DNA of 19,111 nucleotides from Bacteroidales bacterium (GCA_031262005.1 JAISIO010000018.1:1-19111); one strand, 5' to 3'. Positions 5,840 through 14,089 are shown, counted from the first letter of the stretch. Made by a program: numbers and translations. Notes: generated by a model not told the origin, from the letters alone.

Positions 5840-8623
5840 ATGGAAACTTCCGAAAAACACAGCAAAATCTTAGCTATTGTAAAGAAAGTCATTGTGTGGC
5901 TTATGATTTCGTGCGCTGCATTGATTATTGCTTCTGGTATTCTTTCGTATCTCTATCGCGACACAATCACCAATTTTGTAACACAAGAACTTCTTAATCA
6001 AGTGAATGGCGAGGTAACGGTTGAAAAAATCGATGTTTCGTTTCTGCAAAGTTTTCCCAATGTGTCTATACAGCTCCATTCGGTGCTGGCAAAATCAACC
6101 GATAGTTTTAACCGAAAGCAATTTGCGCACAAGTGCGATACTGCCTTGTACGCAAAAAAACTTTCGTTAGGTTTTAATATTTTCGATTTTTTTAAACAGC
6201 ATTATATTGTCCGAAATATTCAATTACACTCTGCGCGAGTATTTTACGTTGCCGACAAACAGGGCAATCACAATTGGAATTTTCTAAAAGCAAGTAGCGA
6301 TAGTAGCACAAAACAGTATTTTATTGACCTTTCAAAAATTTCGTTGTTTGAAAGTAGCATAACAGTTCATTTGCTGCCGCAACAGCTTTACACTCAGCAG
6401 CAAGCCGAAGAATTGTTTGTTGAAGGCGATTTTTTTAGCGACACCATTCGTTGCGCCGTTGAAGGCGATATGCACAGCAATTTCGTAGAACTAAACAATG
6501 CCGTGTACGCTCGCAATTATGACATACTATTGAAAACCGACATAGCAATAGACGACAAAACTATTGCGATAGAAAACATAAAAGCCAAATTGCCGTTTTT
6601 CAATTGCACGGCTTCGGCAAAAATCACAACTAACAACACTCGCAAGCACATTGATGCAAAATACACGCTACACATTCCCTCTCTTTTCAAACTATTCGGC
6701 GAATTGCCCGACGACATTCGCTCCAACATTTTGCAATACGTAATTGACGGAAAAGTTGACGTGCAAGGCTGGTGCAAAGGGAACATTACCGCAAAATCAT
6801 TGCCTGCTTTAGGGGCAACTATTTCGTGCGAAAAAGGCTCAATGTCCGTAAAAGACGAACCTATAACGTTTTCACTGAAAACCACCGTAAAAACTTCCGA
6901 TTTGGGAGATATTTCTCGCTATCAATTAGGAAAAACCACATTCAATGCAACTTTGAAGAACTCAACAGCAAGCGGAACATTTACTATCGACAATTTGAAA
7001 GATGTAACAGCAGACCTGCAAGCGCAAACAACCCTCAACATAGCCGACATAAAGCCTTTCATACCCAATAATTACGCGCTCGAAGGTGTGTTAAAAGGAA
7101 GCGTGAATTACAAAGGTAGTTTGTTGGATTTTTCAAATATTACCCCCAATTTTTTTGAAAAAAACACCTTCTCGGCACATTTACAGGCAGAAGATATAAC
7201 ATTTATAGAATCCGAACAATCACCGCTTGCTTTCTCTCAAATTAACGGAACGTTTGATGTGCAAAACGCTTCAATTCAAATTGATAGCACAAACGGAATT
7301 GTGCAAAACAACTCATTTTTCATCAATGGTGCTGCACACAATCTTCTACCATATCTACTATGCGAAAATCAACAAGCTTCATTCACCGGTATAGTGCAAT
7401 TAGGCGAATTAAATCTTAATCCGTTTATTGATTATAGTAATGCCCAACCTACAACAAACTCAAAATCAGAATTTGCCGCCAACATTGCTCTTACAGCACA
7501 CAATGTGCAATACGATAACATTCAACTGCACGACCTGCATACCAACCTGAACTACAAAAAAGATATACTGCAACTATTAGATTTTTCGGCACAAAGCGTG
7601 CAATACGATAAAGCAAAATGTACCGATGTACACGCAGAATTAATGTACAACAATGGCACATTGCAATTGCCTGTTTTTAACGCAAAAACCGCACAATATG
7701 ACAATTATTTGCTCAAAGACGTACAATCCAAAGTAGTCTACGACAATAATTCTCTGCAATTGCTCAACACACGCTGCACGTTTTTGAACGGAACGTATGA
7801 AGGGCACACACAATTGACGTTTAACCCCGATGCTACTACACACTGCAAAGCCGAAGGCAATTTGCGCAATATGCCGATTCGCGAAGTAATGACAACTTTC
7901 AACAGTTTTGACCAAACCTTCGTTCAAGCAGAGCAAATCAACGGCATTGTTACCGCCGATTTTACTCTGAAAATGAAACTCAATAAAGACAATAGCGTAG
8001 AATATTCCGGTTTACAATTACAAAGTAAAATCAATATACAAAATGGTGAAATATCTAATTTTGAGCCATTTATAGCAATGGGCAAAAAACTAAAAGTAGA
8101 AGAGTTCAAAAACGTTACGTTTAACCAAATTGAAAATACGCTTACTATTACAAACGACACTGTACACATTCCTTATATGGACATTCGTACCAACGCCTTT
8201 GAACTAAAATTTTCGGGAACGCATACCATAAGTAGCAATCAATTTAAGTATTTTATGACCGTGTATTTGAAAAAAACATTGACACAAATGTTCCAAAAGC
8301 GAAATAAAACCGAGGATTTTGGTGAAATAGAACACAATACCGACGGTAATATTGCTGTTCCACTCAAACTTGTGGGAACTCCCGATAAATTCAATATTGA
8401 TTACGATTTTAAAACCTCGCTTACCAATGTAAAACAAGGCATAGAACAGCAAAAGAACGAATGGCGCACCATATTGAACGGCGGCAAAGAACCCGAGATA
8501 CCTGAAAATTCTTCAACAAATACTACTAACTCAACCCAAACTAATCAATCGACAACACAACCGACACAAAAACCCAAAAGCACTTCCACAATACAATCAG
8601 GATTTGAAATAGAATACGACTAA
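5840..8623 (+). CDS. AsmA-like family protein, inner-membrane anchored
   Basis: This 927-residue protein has a short cytoplasmic start, one transmembrane segment at about 16-38, and then a long periplasmic region made almost entirely of short beta-strand-like stretches. This is the AsmA/TamB-like architecture, whose members form hydrophobic grooves linked to lipid transport or outer-membrane assembly; the role here is inferred from that. The start VTVEKIDVSFLQSFPNVSIQLH is characteristic of Bacteroidota AsmA proteins. Residues 556-648 hold three consecutive 31-residue repeats (see findings). The last 50 or so residues, from about 880, form a low-complexity Thr/Ser/Asn/Gln/Pro-rich tail. ATG 5840 lies 32 nt after a good promoter. 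The exact subfamily is uncertain. Confidence 0.85.
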   Translation: METSEKHSKILAIVKKVIVWLMISCAALIIASGILSYLYRDTITNFVTQELLNQVNGEVTVEKIDVSFLQSFPNVSIQLHSVLAKSTDSFNRKQFAHKCDTALYAKKLSLGFNIFDFFKQHYIVRNIQLHSARVFYVADKQGNHNWNFLKASSDSSTKQYFIDLSKISLFESSITVHLLPQQLYTQQQAEELFVEGDFFSDTIRCAVEGDMHSNFVELNNAVYARNYDILLKTDIAIDDKTIAIENIKAKLPFFNCTASAKITTNNTRKHIDAKYTLHIPSLFKLFGELPDDIRSNILQYVIDGKVDVQGWCKGNITAKSLPALGATISCEKGSMSVKDEPITFSLKTTVKTSDLGDISRYQLGKTTFNATLKNSTASGTFTIDNLKDVTADLQAQTTLNIADIKPFIPNNYALEGVLKGSVNYKGSLLDFSNITPNFFEKNTFSAHLQAEDITFIESEQSPLAFSQINGTFDVQNASIQIDSTNGIVQNNSFFINGAAHNLLPYLLCENQQASFTGIVQLGELNLNPFIDYSNAQPTTNSKSEFAANIALTAHNVQYDNIQLHDLHTNLNYKKDILQLLDFSAQSVQYDKAKCTDVHAELMYNNGTLQLPVFNAKTAQYDNYLLKDVQSKVVYDNNSLQLLNTRCTFLNGTYEGHTQLTFNPDATTHCKAEGNLRNMPIREVMTTFNSFDQTFVQAEQINGIVTADFTLKMKLNKDNSVEYSGLQLQSKINIQNGEISNFEPFIAMGKKLKVEEFKNVTFNQIENTLTITNDTVHIPYMDIRTNAFELKFSGTHTISSNQFKYFMTVYLKKTLTQMFQKRNKTEDFGEIEHNTDGNIAVPLKLVGTPDKFNIDYDFKTSLTNVKQGIEQQKNEWRTILNGGKEPEIPENSSTNTTNSTQTNQSTTQPTQKPKSTSTIQSGFEIEYD

Positions 8624-8671
8624 TCAGAGAGTAGTGATTAGAGAATAGTGTATAGAGATTAGAGAAAAAGT

Positions 8672-8732
8672 ACTAATCACTAATCACTAATCACTAATCA
8701 CTAATCACTAATCACTAATCACTAATCACTAA
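8672..8732. repeat. heptamer tandem array (ACTAATC)8 plus a partial unit
   Basis: Eight exact copies of ACTAATC (8672-8727) are followed by ACTAA (8728-8732). The array lies in the 113-nt gap between the AsmA-like gene and the histidine kinase and ends 4 nt before the TTG start. An inverted copy of the unit, GTGATTAG (8634-8641), lies upstream and could pair with the array as a hairpin. Confidence 0.9.
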
Positions 8733-8736
8733 ATAA

Positions 8737-10230
8737 TTGACTTCCCGAATAAAATATATTATCTTCTTTTCTGCAATTCTCATTATTGCAGCCATATTTT
8801 TGTTGCTCAACCGCACCATACGCGATATAAAACACGAAGAACGCAAGCAAGTGCTCCTATGGGCAGAAGCTATACAAAAACGCAATGCACTTGTAGAACA
8901 TTCCGCCCAAGTATTCAATAGATTGAAGGAAGACGAACGGCGCAAAATTGATATATGGAGCGAAGCACAACACCTTGTTTTACAAGAAAACAACTCACAC
9001 TTTTTATCCTATTTATTAAAAATTATCAGTAGCAATAAAAATATTCCTATCATTCTCACCGACGTGAATGGCGTGGTAATTTCTACGGCAAACCTGAATT
9101 TCGACCTTGCACTGAACCAAACAATGCCCCCCGGCGTAAAAACCGAATTTTCAAAGTATGAACCAATTGCCATAAAGTATGGCAACAAGGTTATCAATTA
9201 TTTGTATTATTCCGATTCGCATCTATTCTCGGAATTGCAAGTAATTATGAACAACATGATAGCATCGTTTCTCGACGAAGTAGTGCAAAATTCCGCATCG
9301 GTACCGGTAGTTATTACGTGCATGGATACGCTTCAAATTGTAGCCTACGGCAATATCAAAGAATCGGAATTTAACACTCCCGAAAAACAAAAAGCAAAAA
9401 TTGCCGAAATGGCAGAAAGCAATCAACCAATTCCAATACTGCTCAACGGCGATATTTCGCATTATATTTTTTACGAAAATTCCACTCTTATTAATCGTTT
9501 GCGTTACTATCCGGCATTATTTCTATTAGTAAGCGTATTACTTTTGGTGTTGGCATATATGATGTACTATAATTTGCGTAAAAACGAACAAACGCAACTG
9601 TTGGTAGGAATGTCGAAAGAAACAGCGCATCAGTTGGGAACACCCATTTCATCGCTTATGGCATGGATAGAATTACTAAAACTGGAACACGTAAAGCCCG
9701 AAATAACCGATGAAATAGACAAAGATGTGCAGCGTCTGCAAACAATTGCCGACCGATTTTCAAAAATAGGCGCAAAACCTACACTTGCACTCGAAAATGT
9801 GAATGAAATCATTGAAAATGTTGTTAGCTATCTGCGCTTACGCACAAGTAGCAGCGTACACTTTCACGTTAATGCTCTGCAAGCTCATATTGTAGCTCCG
9901 GTGAACGCCCCCCTATTTGAATGGGTTATAGAAAACGTTGTAAAAAATGCCATTGATGCCATGCAAGGAAAAGGCTCGCTATGGATAACGCTTTCAACAA
10001 ACAAAACGTGCGCCGTTATTGACATTACAGATGACGGCAAAGGAATAGCACGCAAAAAATTCAAAACAATTTTCACCGCCGGCTACACCACCAAACCGCG
10101 CGGTTGGGGACTTGGCTTAAGTCTCGCCAAACGAATCATAGGCGAATACCATGGCGGAAAAATCTTTGTAAAATCATCGGAAATCGGCAAAGGAACCACT
10201 ATGCGAATAATGCTGCCAATCAAGAATTAG
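8737..10230 (+). CDS. membrane sensor histidine kinase, orphan, TTG start
   Basis: This 497-residue protein has TM1 at about 7-25, an extracytoplasmic sensor region at about 26-255, TM2 at about 257-278, a dimerisation/phospho-acceptor helix, and a HATPase_c domain. The phospho-acceptor is His298 in AHQLGTPISS, a non-canonical H-box seen in other Bacteroidota kinases. ATP-binding motifs are the N-box with Asn404 (ENVVKNAIDAM), G1 at DDGKGI (432-437) and G2 at GWGLGLSL (456-463). All look intact. No response regulator is adjacent, so the partner is unknown. The start is constrained: in-frame TAA lies at 8734-8736 directly before TTG 8737, and the next in-frame ATG would delete TM1. No ribosome binding site or promoter box is visible; cotranscription with the AsmA-like gene is possible. 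Confidence 0.9.
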   Translation: MTSRIKYIIFFSAILIIAAIFLLLNRTIRDIKHEERKQVLLWAEAIQKRNALVEHSAQVFNRLKEDERRKIDIWSEAQHLVLQENNSHFLSYLLKIISSNKNIPIILTDVNGVVISTANLNFDLALNQTMPPGVKTEFSKYEPIAIKYGNKVINYLYYSDSHLFSELQVIMNNMIASFLDEVVQNSASVPVVITCMDTLQIVAYGNIKESEFNTPEKQKAKIAEMAESNQPIPILLNGDISHYIFYENSTLINRLRYYPALFLLVSVLLLVLAYMMYYNLRKNEQTQLLVGMSKETAHQLGTPISSLMAWIELLKLEHVKPEITDEIDKDVQRLQTIADRFSKIGAKPTLALENVNEIIENVVSYLRLRTSSSVHFHVNALQAHIVAPVNAPLFEWVIENVVKNAIDAMQGKGSLWITLSTNKTCAVIDITDDGKGIARKKFKTIFTAGYTTKPRGWGLGLSLAKRIIGEYHGGKIFVKSSEIGKGTTMRIMLPIKN

Positions 10231-10238
10231 GCACTCGT

Positions 10239-10607
10239 TTACTTTTTAAAGATAAAATAAACCGCCAATACCAAAAAACCAAATCCTATAAGGTGATTGA
10301 GTCGGAATGTTTCGTTTTTGAAAACAACAATAGTAAAAATCGAAAAAACTATCAGTGAAATAACTTCTTGCATTACTTTCAATTGCCAAATAGTGAATGG
10401 ACCTCCATTACCCTCAAAACCTATGCGATTTGCCGGAACTTGGAAAAAATATTCAAATAGAGCAATTCCCCAACTCAAAAGCACAACAGCAATGAGCGGT
10501 AGACTTGCAAACCAATTCATATCTTTAAATTTCAAATGTCCGTACCATGCAAAGGTCATAAACACATTCGATAAAATTAATAATCCTATGGTGTAATATG
10601 CTTTCAT
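10239..10607 (-). CDS. DUF486/DMT_6 family small membrane protein
   Basis: This 122-residue protein has four predicted transmembrane helices, at about 4-22, 33-51, 80-97 and 103-120. The sequence FEYFFQVPANRIGF between helices 2 and 3 is the recognisable signature of the DUF486 family (PF04342), distantly related to drug/metabolite transporters. No substrate is known to me. It lies 12 nt downstream of purN on the same strand and is probably cotranscribed with it. It converges on the histidine kinase gene with only 8 nt between the stop codons and no room for a separate terminator. Confidence 0.88.
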   Translation of the reverse strand: MKAYYTIGLLILSNVFMTFAWYGHLKFKDMNWFASLPLIAVVLLSWGIALFEYFFQVPANRIGFEGNGGPFTIWQLKVMQEVISLIVFSIFTIVVFKNETFRLNHLIGFGFLVLAVYFIFKK

Positions 10608-10619
10608 TGGACGATTTTT

Positions 10620-11189
10620 TTAAACAGTTTCGCAAAATTCGGCAACTACTTTCGGAAAATGTTCATATTCCAAAGCGTGCACTTTGTGCGCCAATGTTTC
10701 AGGCGTGTCGTCGGGCGTAATGTCGCAGGTTGCTTGAAACAATATTGCACCATTGTCATATTTTTCATCAACCACATGAATTGTTATTCCGCTTTTTGCT
10801 TCTTTGTTTGCAATCACCGCCTCGTGCACACGTGCGCCATACATACCTTTACCTCCATAATCGGGCAAAAGTGCCGGATGTATATTGATTATTCTGTTTG
10901 AAAACTGCTCAATAAGATTCTGAGGAATGAGCCACAAAAATCCGGCAAGAATAATCACATCGGTTTTATCCTCAATAAGTTGATTGAGCACTTGCGACGA
11001 ATTATAAAAATCCTCACGAGAAAAAATTGTAACAGGGACATTGAAATTCTCGGCACGCTGAATAACTCCTGCAGTGGAATTATTGCAAAAAATACGTGTA
11101 ACGGAAATTTGTGAAGAATCGGCAAAAAAACGGATAAGATTTTCGGCATTTGAACCCGAACCTGAGGCAAAAATTGCTAAACGAGGCAT
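10620..11189 (-). CDS. purN: phosphoribosylglycinamide formyltransferase (GART), formyl-THF dependent
   Basis: PurN transfers a formyl group from 10-formyltetrahydrofolate to GAR, the third step of purine synthesis. The 189-residue protein matches the family in length. The phosphate-binding loop is GSGSN at 10-14. Asn102 and His104 lie in INIHPALLP, and Asp145 in KYDNG; these correspond to the catalytic Asn106, His108 and Asp144 of E. coli PurN. ILAGFLWLIP (80-89) is also typical. No other pur gene is adjacent. It is transcribed divergently from acpP, with 173 nt between the starts, and probably forms a two-gene operon with the DUF486 gene. Confidence 0.95.
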   Translation of the reverse strand: MPRLAIFASGSGSNAENLIRFFADSSQISVTRIFCNNSTAGVIQRAENFNVPVTIFSREDFYNSSQVLNQLIEDKTDVIILAGFLWLIPQNLIEQFSNRIINIHPALLPDYGGKGMYGARVHEAVIANKEAKSGITIHVVDEKYDNGAILFQATCDITPDDTPETLAHKVHALEYEHFPKVVAEFCETV

Positions 11190-11221
11190 ATTTTTATAAC
11201 TAAATTAAAAGTTGCTGACTA

Positions 11222-11253
11222 CGAAAATACATTGATTTACAATTAAATACAAA
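11222..11253 (-). promoter_or_regulatory. candidate promoter for purN
   Basis: On the minus strand, TTTG (plus coordinates 11250-11253), a 20-nt spacer, and TATTTTCG (11222-11229), which matches TAnnTTTG in 7 of 8 positions counting the free bases. It lies 32 nt before the purN start. Confidence 0.45.
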
Positions 11254-11285
11254 AAAACATTAAATAATTTATCGTTTTTTTCTTT

Positions 11286-11313
11286 TTTGAATAAGAAAAT
11301 TTATATTTATTTG
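11286..11313 (+). promoter_or_regulatory. candidate promoter for acpP-fabF-rnc
   Basis: TTTG at 11286-11289, a 16-nt spacer, and TTTATTTG at 11306-11313 (one mismatch to TAnnTTTG). The spacer is slightly short for the class. ATG 11363 is 49 nt downstream, giving an AT-rich leader. Confidence 0.35.
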
Positions 11314-11362
11314 CACCGCAAAATTAATTAAAAAATTATTATTAACTAAAATTTTTAAAACT

Positions 11363-11599
11363 ATGTCAGAAATTGCAGAAAAAATCACAGCAATCATTGT
11401 AGACAAGTTAGGCGTTGAAGCTAGCGAAGTAACTCCTGCAGCTAATTTTACTAACGATTTGGGCGCAGACTCATTAGATACAGTAGAATTAATCATGGAA
11501 TTTGAAAAAGAATTTAACATTGCTATTCCCGATGAGCAAGCAGAAGGTATTGCTACAGTAGGAGACGCTATTGCTTACATCGAAAACAACTCGAAGTAA
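11363..11599 (+). CDS. acpP: acyl carrier protein
   Basis: This 78-residue acidic helical protein carries the 4'-phosphopantetheine attachment motif GADSLDTVELIM, with Ser37 as the modified serine. It carries growing acyl chains in fatty acid synthesis and donates hydroxyacyl groups to LpxA. The full family length is present. fabF follows 30 nt downstream on the same strand, the usual acpP-fabF arrangement. Confidence 0.98.
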   Translation: MSEIAEKITAIIVDKLGVEASEVTPAANFTNDLGADSLDTVELIMEFEKEFNIAIPDEQAEGIATVGDAIAYIENNSK

Positions 11600-11629
11600 T
11601 TTAAGTCAAACACATTATTTTCAGTTTCA

Positions 11630-12883
11630 ATGGAATTAAAAAGAGTAGTAGTTACAGGAATTGGAGCTTTTACTCCTATTGGAAGTACTGTAGAAGAAGT
11701 GTTTAAAAATCTCGAAACCGGAGTGAGTGGTAGTGCTCCTATCACTCACTTCGATACCGAGAAATTTAAAACAAAGTTTGCGTGTGAAGTAAAAAACTTC
11801 GACGTTACACAGTATGTCGATAGGAAAGAAGCACGTAAAATGGATCCTTACACACATTTTGCCATGGCAGCAGCTCATGACTGTGTGCTTGATTCACAAT
11901 TAGAATTAGACAAAGAAGATCTGGATAAAATAGGTGTTATTTGGGGTGCTGGCGTTGGTGGCTTAACAACTTTCCAAGTAGAAATTGCCGCATTTGCCAA
12001 AGGCGATGGTTCTCCACGTTTCAATCCGTTTTTTATCCCTAAAATGATTTCAAATATAGCAGCTGGCTACATTTCTATGAAATATGGCTTACGCGGACCA
12101 AGTTATACAGCCACTTCGGCATGTGCTTCGTCTACTCACGCCATGATAGATGCGTTTAACTATATCCGTTTGGGTAAAGCAGTAGCATTTGTTACCGGCG
12201 GTTCTGAAGCCACCATTAACGAATGTGGTATAGGTGGTTTTAATGCTATGAAAGCTCTTTCGGAAAACAATGCCGAACCGGAAAGTGCTTCACGTCCGTT
12301 CGATGTATCGCGCGATGGTTTTGTAATGGGCGAAGGTGGCGTAGCGTTACTGTTTGAAGAATACGAACACGCTATAGCTCGCGGTGCAAAAATCTACGCC
12401 GAAGTTGTAGGCGGCGGCATGAGTTCCGATGCGTATCACCTAACAGCTCCACATCCCGAAGGAGCAGGAGCAGCCACTTGTATGGCAGCTGCAATCCAAG
12501 ACGCAGGTTTGAATATTACCGATATTGATTATATCAACGTTCACGGAACCTCAACTCCACTTGGTGACCTTGCCGAAACAACTGCAATTAAAAAATTGTT
12601 TGGCGATCACGCATACAAAGTGAATATCAGCTCTACAAAATCTATGACCGGACACTTACTTGGTGCAGCTGGTGCTATGGAAGCTGTAGCTTGTATTTTA
12701 GCGTTACAAAAAGGTATTGTGCCACCAACTATCCATTGCAAGAATTTAGACCCTCAAATAGACCCTAAATTGAATTTAACACTCAATGTTGCACAGAAAC
12801 GTAATGTAGAATATGCGCTAAGCAATACATTCGGTTTTGGCGGTCATAATGGAACAATTTGTCTTAAAAAATATAAAGGTTAA
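11630..12883 (+). CDS. fabF: beta-ketoacyl-ACP synthase II
   Basis: FabF condenses malonyl-ACP with acyl-ACP in fatty acid elongation. The 417-residue protein shows the Cys-His-His triad: Cys165 in TSACASSTHAM, His305 in NVHGTSTPLGD and His342 in SMTGHLLGAAG, with the structural lysine at 337 (SSTKSMTGH). The C-terminal NTFGFGGHNG is also characteristic. The length is normal (E. coli FabF has 413). The start MELKRVVVTGIGAFTPIG fits the family. It is followed after 5 nt by the extended rnc frame, or after 71 nt by the rnc ATG. Confidence 0.97.
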   Translation: MELKRVVVTGIGAFTPIGSTVEEVFKNLETGVSGSAPITHFDTEKFKTKFACEVKNFDVTQYVDRKEARKMDPYTHFAMAAAHDCVLDSQLELDKEDLDKIGVIWGAGVGGLTTFQVEIAAFAKGDGSPRFNPFFIPKMISNIAAGYISMKYGLRGPSYTATSACASSTHAMIDAFNYIRLGKAVAFVTGGSEATINECGIGGFNAMKALSENNAEPESASRPFDVSRDGFVMGEGGVALLFEEYEHAIARGAKIYAEVVGGGMSSDAYHLTAPHPEGAGAATCMAAAIQDAGLNITDIDYINVHGTSTPLGDLAETTAIKKLFGDHAYKVNISSTKSMTGHLLGAAGAMEAVACILALQKGIVPPTIHCKNLDPQIDPKLNLTLNVAQKRNVEYALSNTFGFGGHNGTICLKKYKG

Positions 12884-12888
12884 GAACT

Positions 12889-13638
12889 TTGTATCCATCA
12901 TTGCGTTACCATACGAAACTCCTTTTCTGCAAACAAGCAGAGAAGGAGTTTTTTATGCAATTATACAAACTCTTGGGATTTATACCCAAACAAACAAAAT
13001 ATTATCGAAAAGCACTTACTCACAGGTCAATAACCGCACATCCAAAAATGCGAAAAACACCGCATAACGAACGTTTGGAGTTTTTAGGCGATTCGGTGCT
13101 CGATACCGTTTTGGCAGAATATTTGTTCCTGAAATATCCCGATAAACCAGAAGGATATTTAAGCAAAATGAAATCGAAAATTGTCAATCGCAAATCATTG
13201 AATAGATTGGGAGTAGAATTGAAGTTGCATAAGTATTTGCGCGCCAATGTTGTGCGATTGACACAAAACGACATAATGGGCAATACCGTTGAGGCTTTAA
13301 TTGGTGCCATTTATTTAGACAAAGGTTTTAAGTTCACCAAAACGTATATTCTCAATGTACTCATGCCGCATTTTAGCTTTGAAGAGCTTGAGCATACGGA
13401 TACTAACTACAAAAGCCGGCTTTTAGAGTATACGCAAAAATACAAATTACAACTTTCGTTTGTAACCGAAGCTGCCACAGTAGTGCGTCCCGACTGTGAG
13501 GAGAATTTCCATGCCACTATATTTGTGGATAATGTTGAAATAGCGCAAGCACACAGTTTTTCAAAAAAAGATGCTGAACAGCGAGCGGCTAAAATTGCCA
13601 TAGAAATTATAGGCGATGCTATGAATACGAAAAAATAG
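12889..13638 (+). CDS. rnc: ribonuclease III (start uncertain: TTG 12889 or ATG 12955)
   Basis: RNase III cleaves double-stranded RNA in rRNA and mRNA processing. From TTG 12889 it has 249 residues: an N-terminal catalytic domain (about 25-165) and a double-stranded RNA-binding domain (about 172-242, ending in KKDAEQRAAKIAIEII). The signature NERLEFLGDSVLD is at 60-72, with Glu64 and Asp68. The second acidic site reads GNTVEALIGA, so Glu135 is present but Asn132 replaces the aspartate of the E. coli motif. Start: the ATG at 12955 (Met23) gives a protein aligning to the E. coli N-terminus and has AGAAGGAG upstream. Residues 10-22 (KLLFCKQAEKEFF) resemble, from memory, the N-terminal extensions of other Bacteroidota RNase III proteins, favouring TTG 12889. 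The last member of acpP-fabF-rnc. Confidence 0.93.
   Translation: MYPSLRYHTKLLFCKQAEKEFFMQLYKLLGFIPKQTKYYRKALTHRSITAHPKMRKTPHNERLEFLGDSVLDTVLAEYLFLKYPDKPEGYLSKMKSKIVNRKSLNRLGVELKLHKYLRANVVRLTQNDIMGNTVEALIGAIYLDKGFKFTKTYILNVLMPHFSFEELEHTDTNYKSRLLEYTQKYKLQLSFVTEAATVVRPDCEENFHATIFVDNVEIAQAHSFSKKDAEQRAAKIAIEIIGDAMNTKK
12916..12954 (+). terminator. terminator-like hairpin at the 5' end of rnc
   Basis: AAACTCCTTTTCTGC (12916-12930) pairs with 12937-12951 across a 6-nt AAACAA loop. The stem is 15 bp with one G-T pair, plus a possible sixteenth wobble pair. The T-run 12949-12954 ends directly at the ATG at 12955. The 3' arm contains AGAAGGAG, a good Shine-Dalgarno match for that ATG. It could end fabF transcripts, hide the ribosome site, or be structured coding sequence if rnc starts at 12889. 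Confidence 0.65.
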
Positions 13639-13651
13639 AATTCCTCTCCTT

Positions 13652-14089
13652 TTACAGTTTCGGGAATATAATTTGGTCGTTTATAACGTATGATACGTTG
13701 AATAATTTGACCGTTTGTTTGTAAAGCATAAAAGCATCTTCACGGGTACGAAAATCGCCTACACGCACTTTAAACATGGGTGGCTGATAAATAAAATACG
13801 TGGGATAGTTTGGAAAGTTTTGCATGAATTTCACTCGTGCGTTTTCTGCCTCTTGCCTATTTGATGAACTGTGAATTTGTACGCGCCATCCATCAAATTT
13901 ACTATCATTATTTTCATTCTGCAATATATGATTTTGCAGCAATTGCGTCAAACTTTCATCTTGTTGTAGCTCTATTTTCCCTTCGTTTGCATTGGTTTGC
14001 ACTTGCAATATCGATATAAAATCGCTCTGCGCAAAACTTCCAAAGTTTATAAACAATGCCATTGAAATAAGTTGTAGAATCTTATTCAT
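13652..14089 (-). CDS. secreted SPOR-domain protein
   Basis: This 145-residue protein starts at ATG 14089 (MNKILQLISM), giving a signal peptide that ends near FAQ-S at about residues 19-22; a start 21 nt upstream would add a charged head before it and is less likely. Residues about 65-140 match a SPOR domain: WRVQIHSSSNRQEAENARVK opens the fold, and FKVRVGDFRTREDAFMLYKQ is the second half. SPOR domains bind peptidoglycan strands stripped of stem peptides. The role is probably periplasmic cell-wall related. It converges on rnc with 13 nt between the stop codons. It lies 124 nt downstream of lpxA; a weak box TTATTTTG (minus strand, 14108-14115) could be its own promoter. Confidence 0.85.
   Translation of the reverse strand: MNKILQLISMALFINFGSFAQSDFISILQVQTNANEGKIELQQDESLTQLLQNHILQNENNDSKFDGWRVQIHSSSNRQEAENARVKFMQNFPNYPTYFIYQPPMFKVRVGDFRTREDAFMLYKQTVKLFNVSYVINDQIIFPKL

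Noticed and set aside
8672..8732. CRISPR-like array
   Set aside because: The repeated unit is only 7 bp and contiguous, without spacers, and no cas gene is present.
10297..10596. 99-codon plus-strand reading frame opposite the DUF486 gene
   Set aside because: The minus-strand frame has four TM helices and a known family signature; the plus frame is its shadow.
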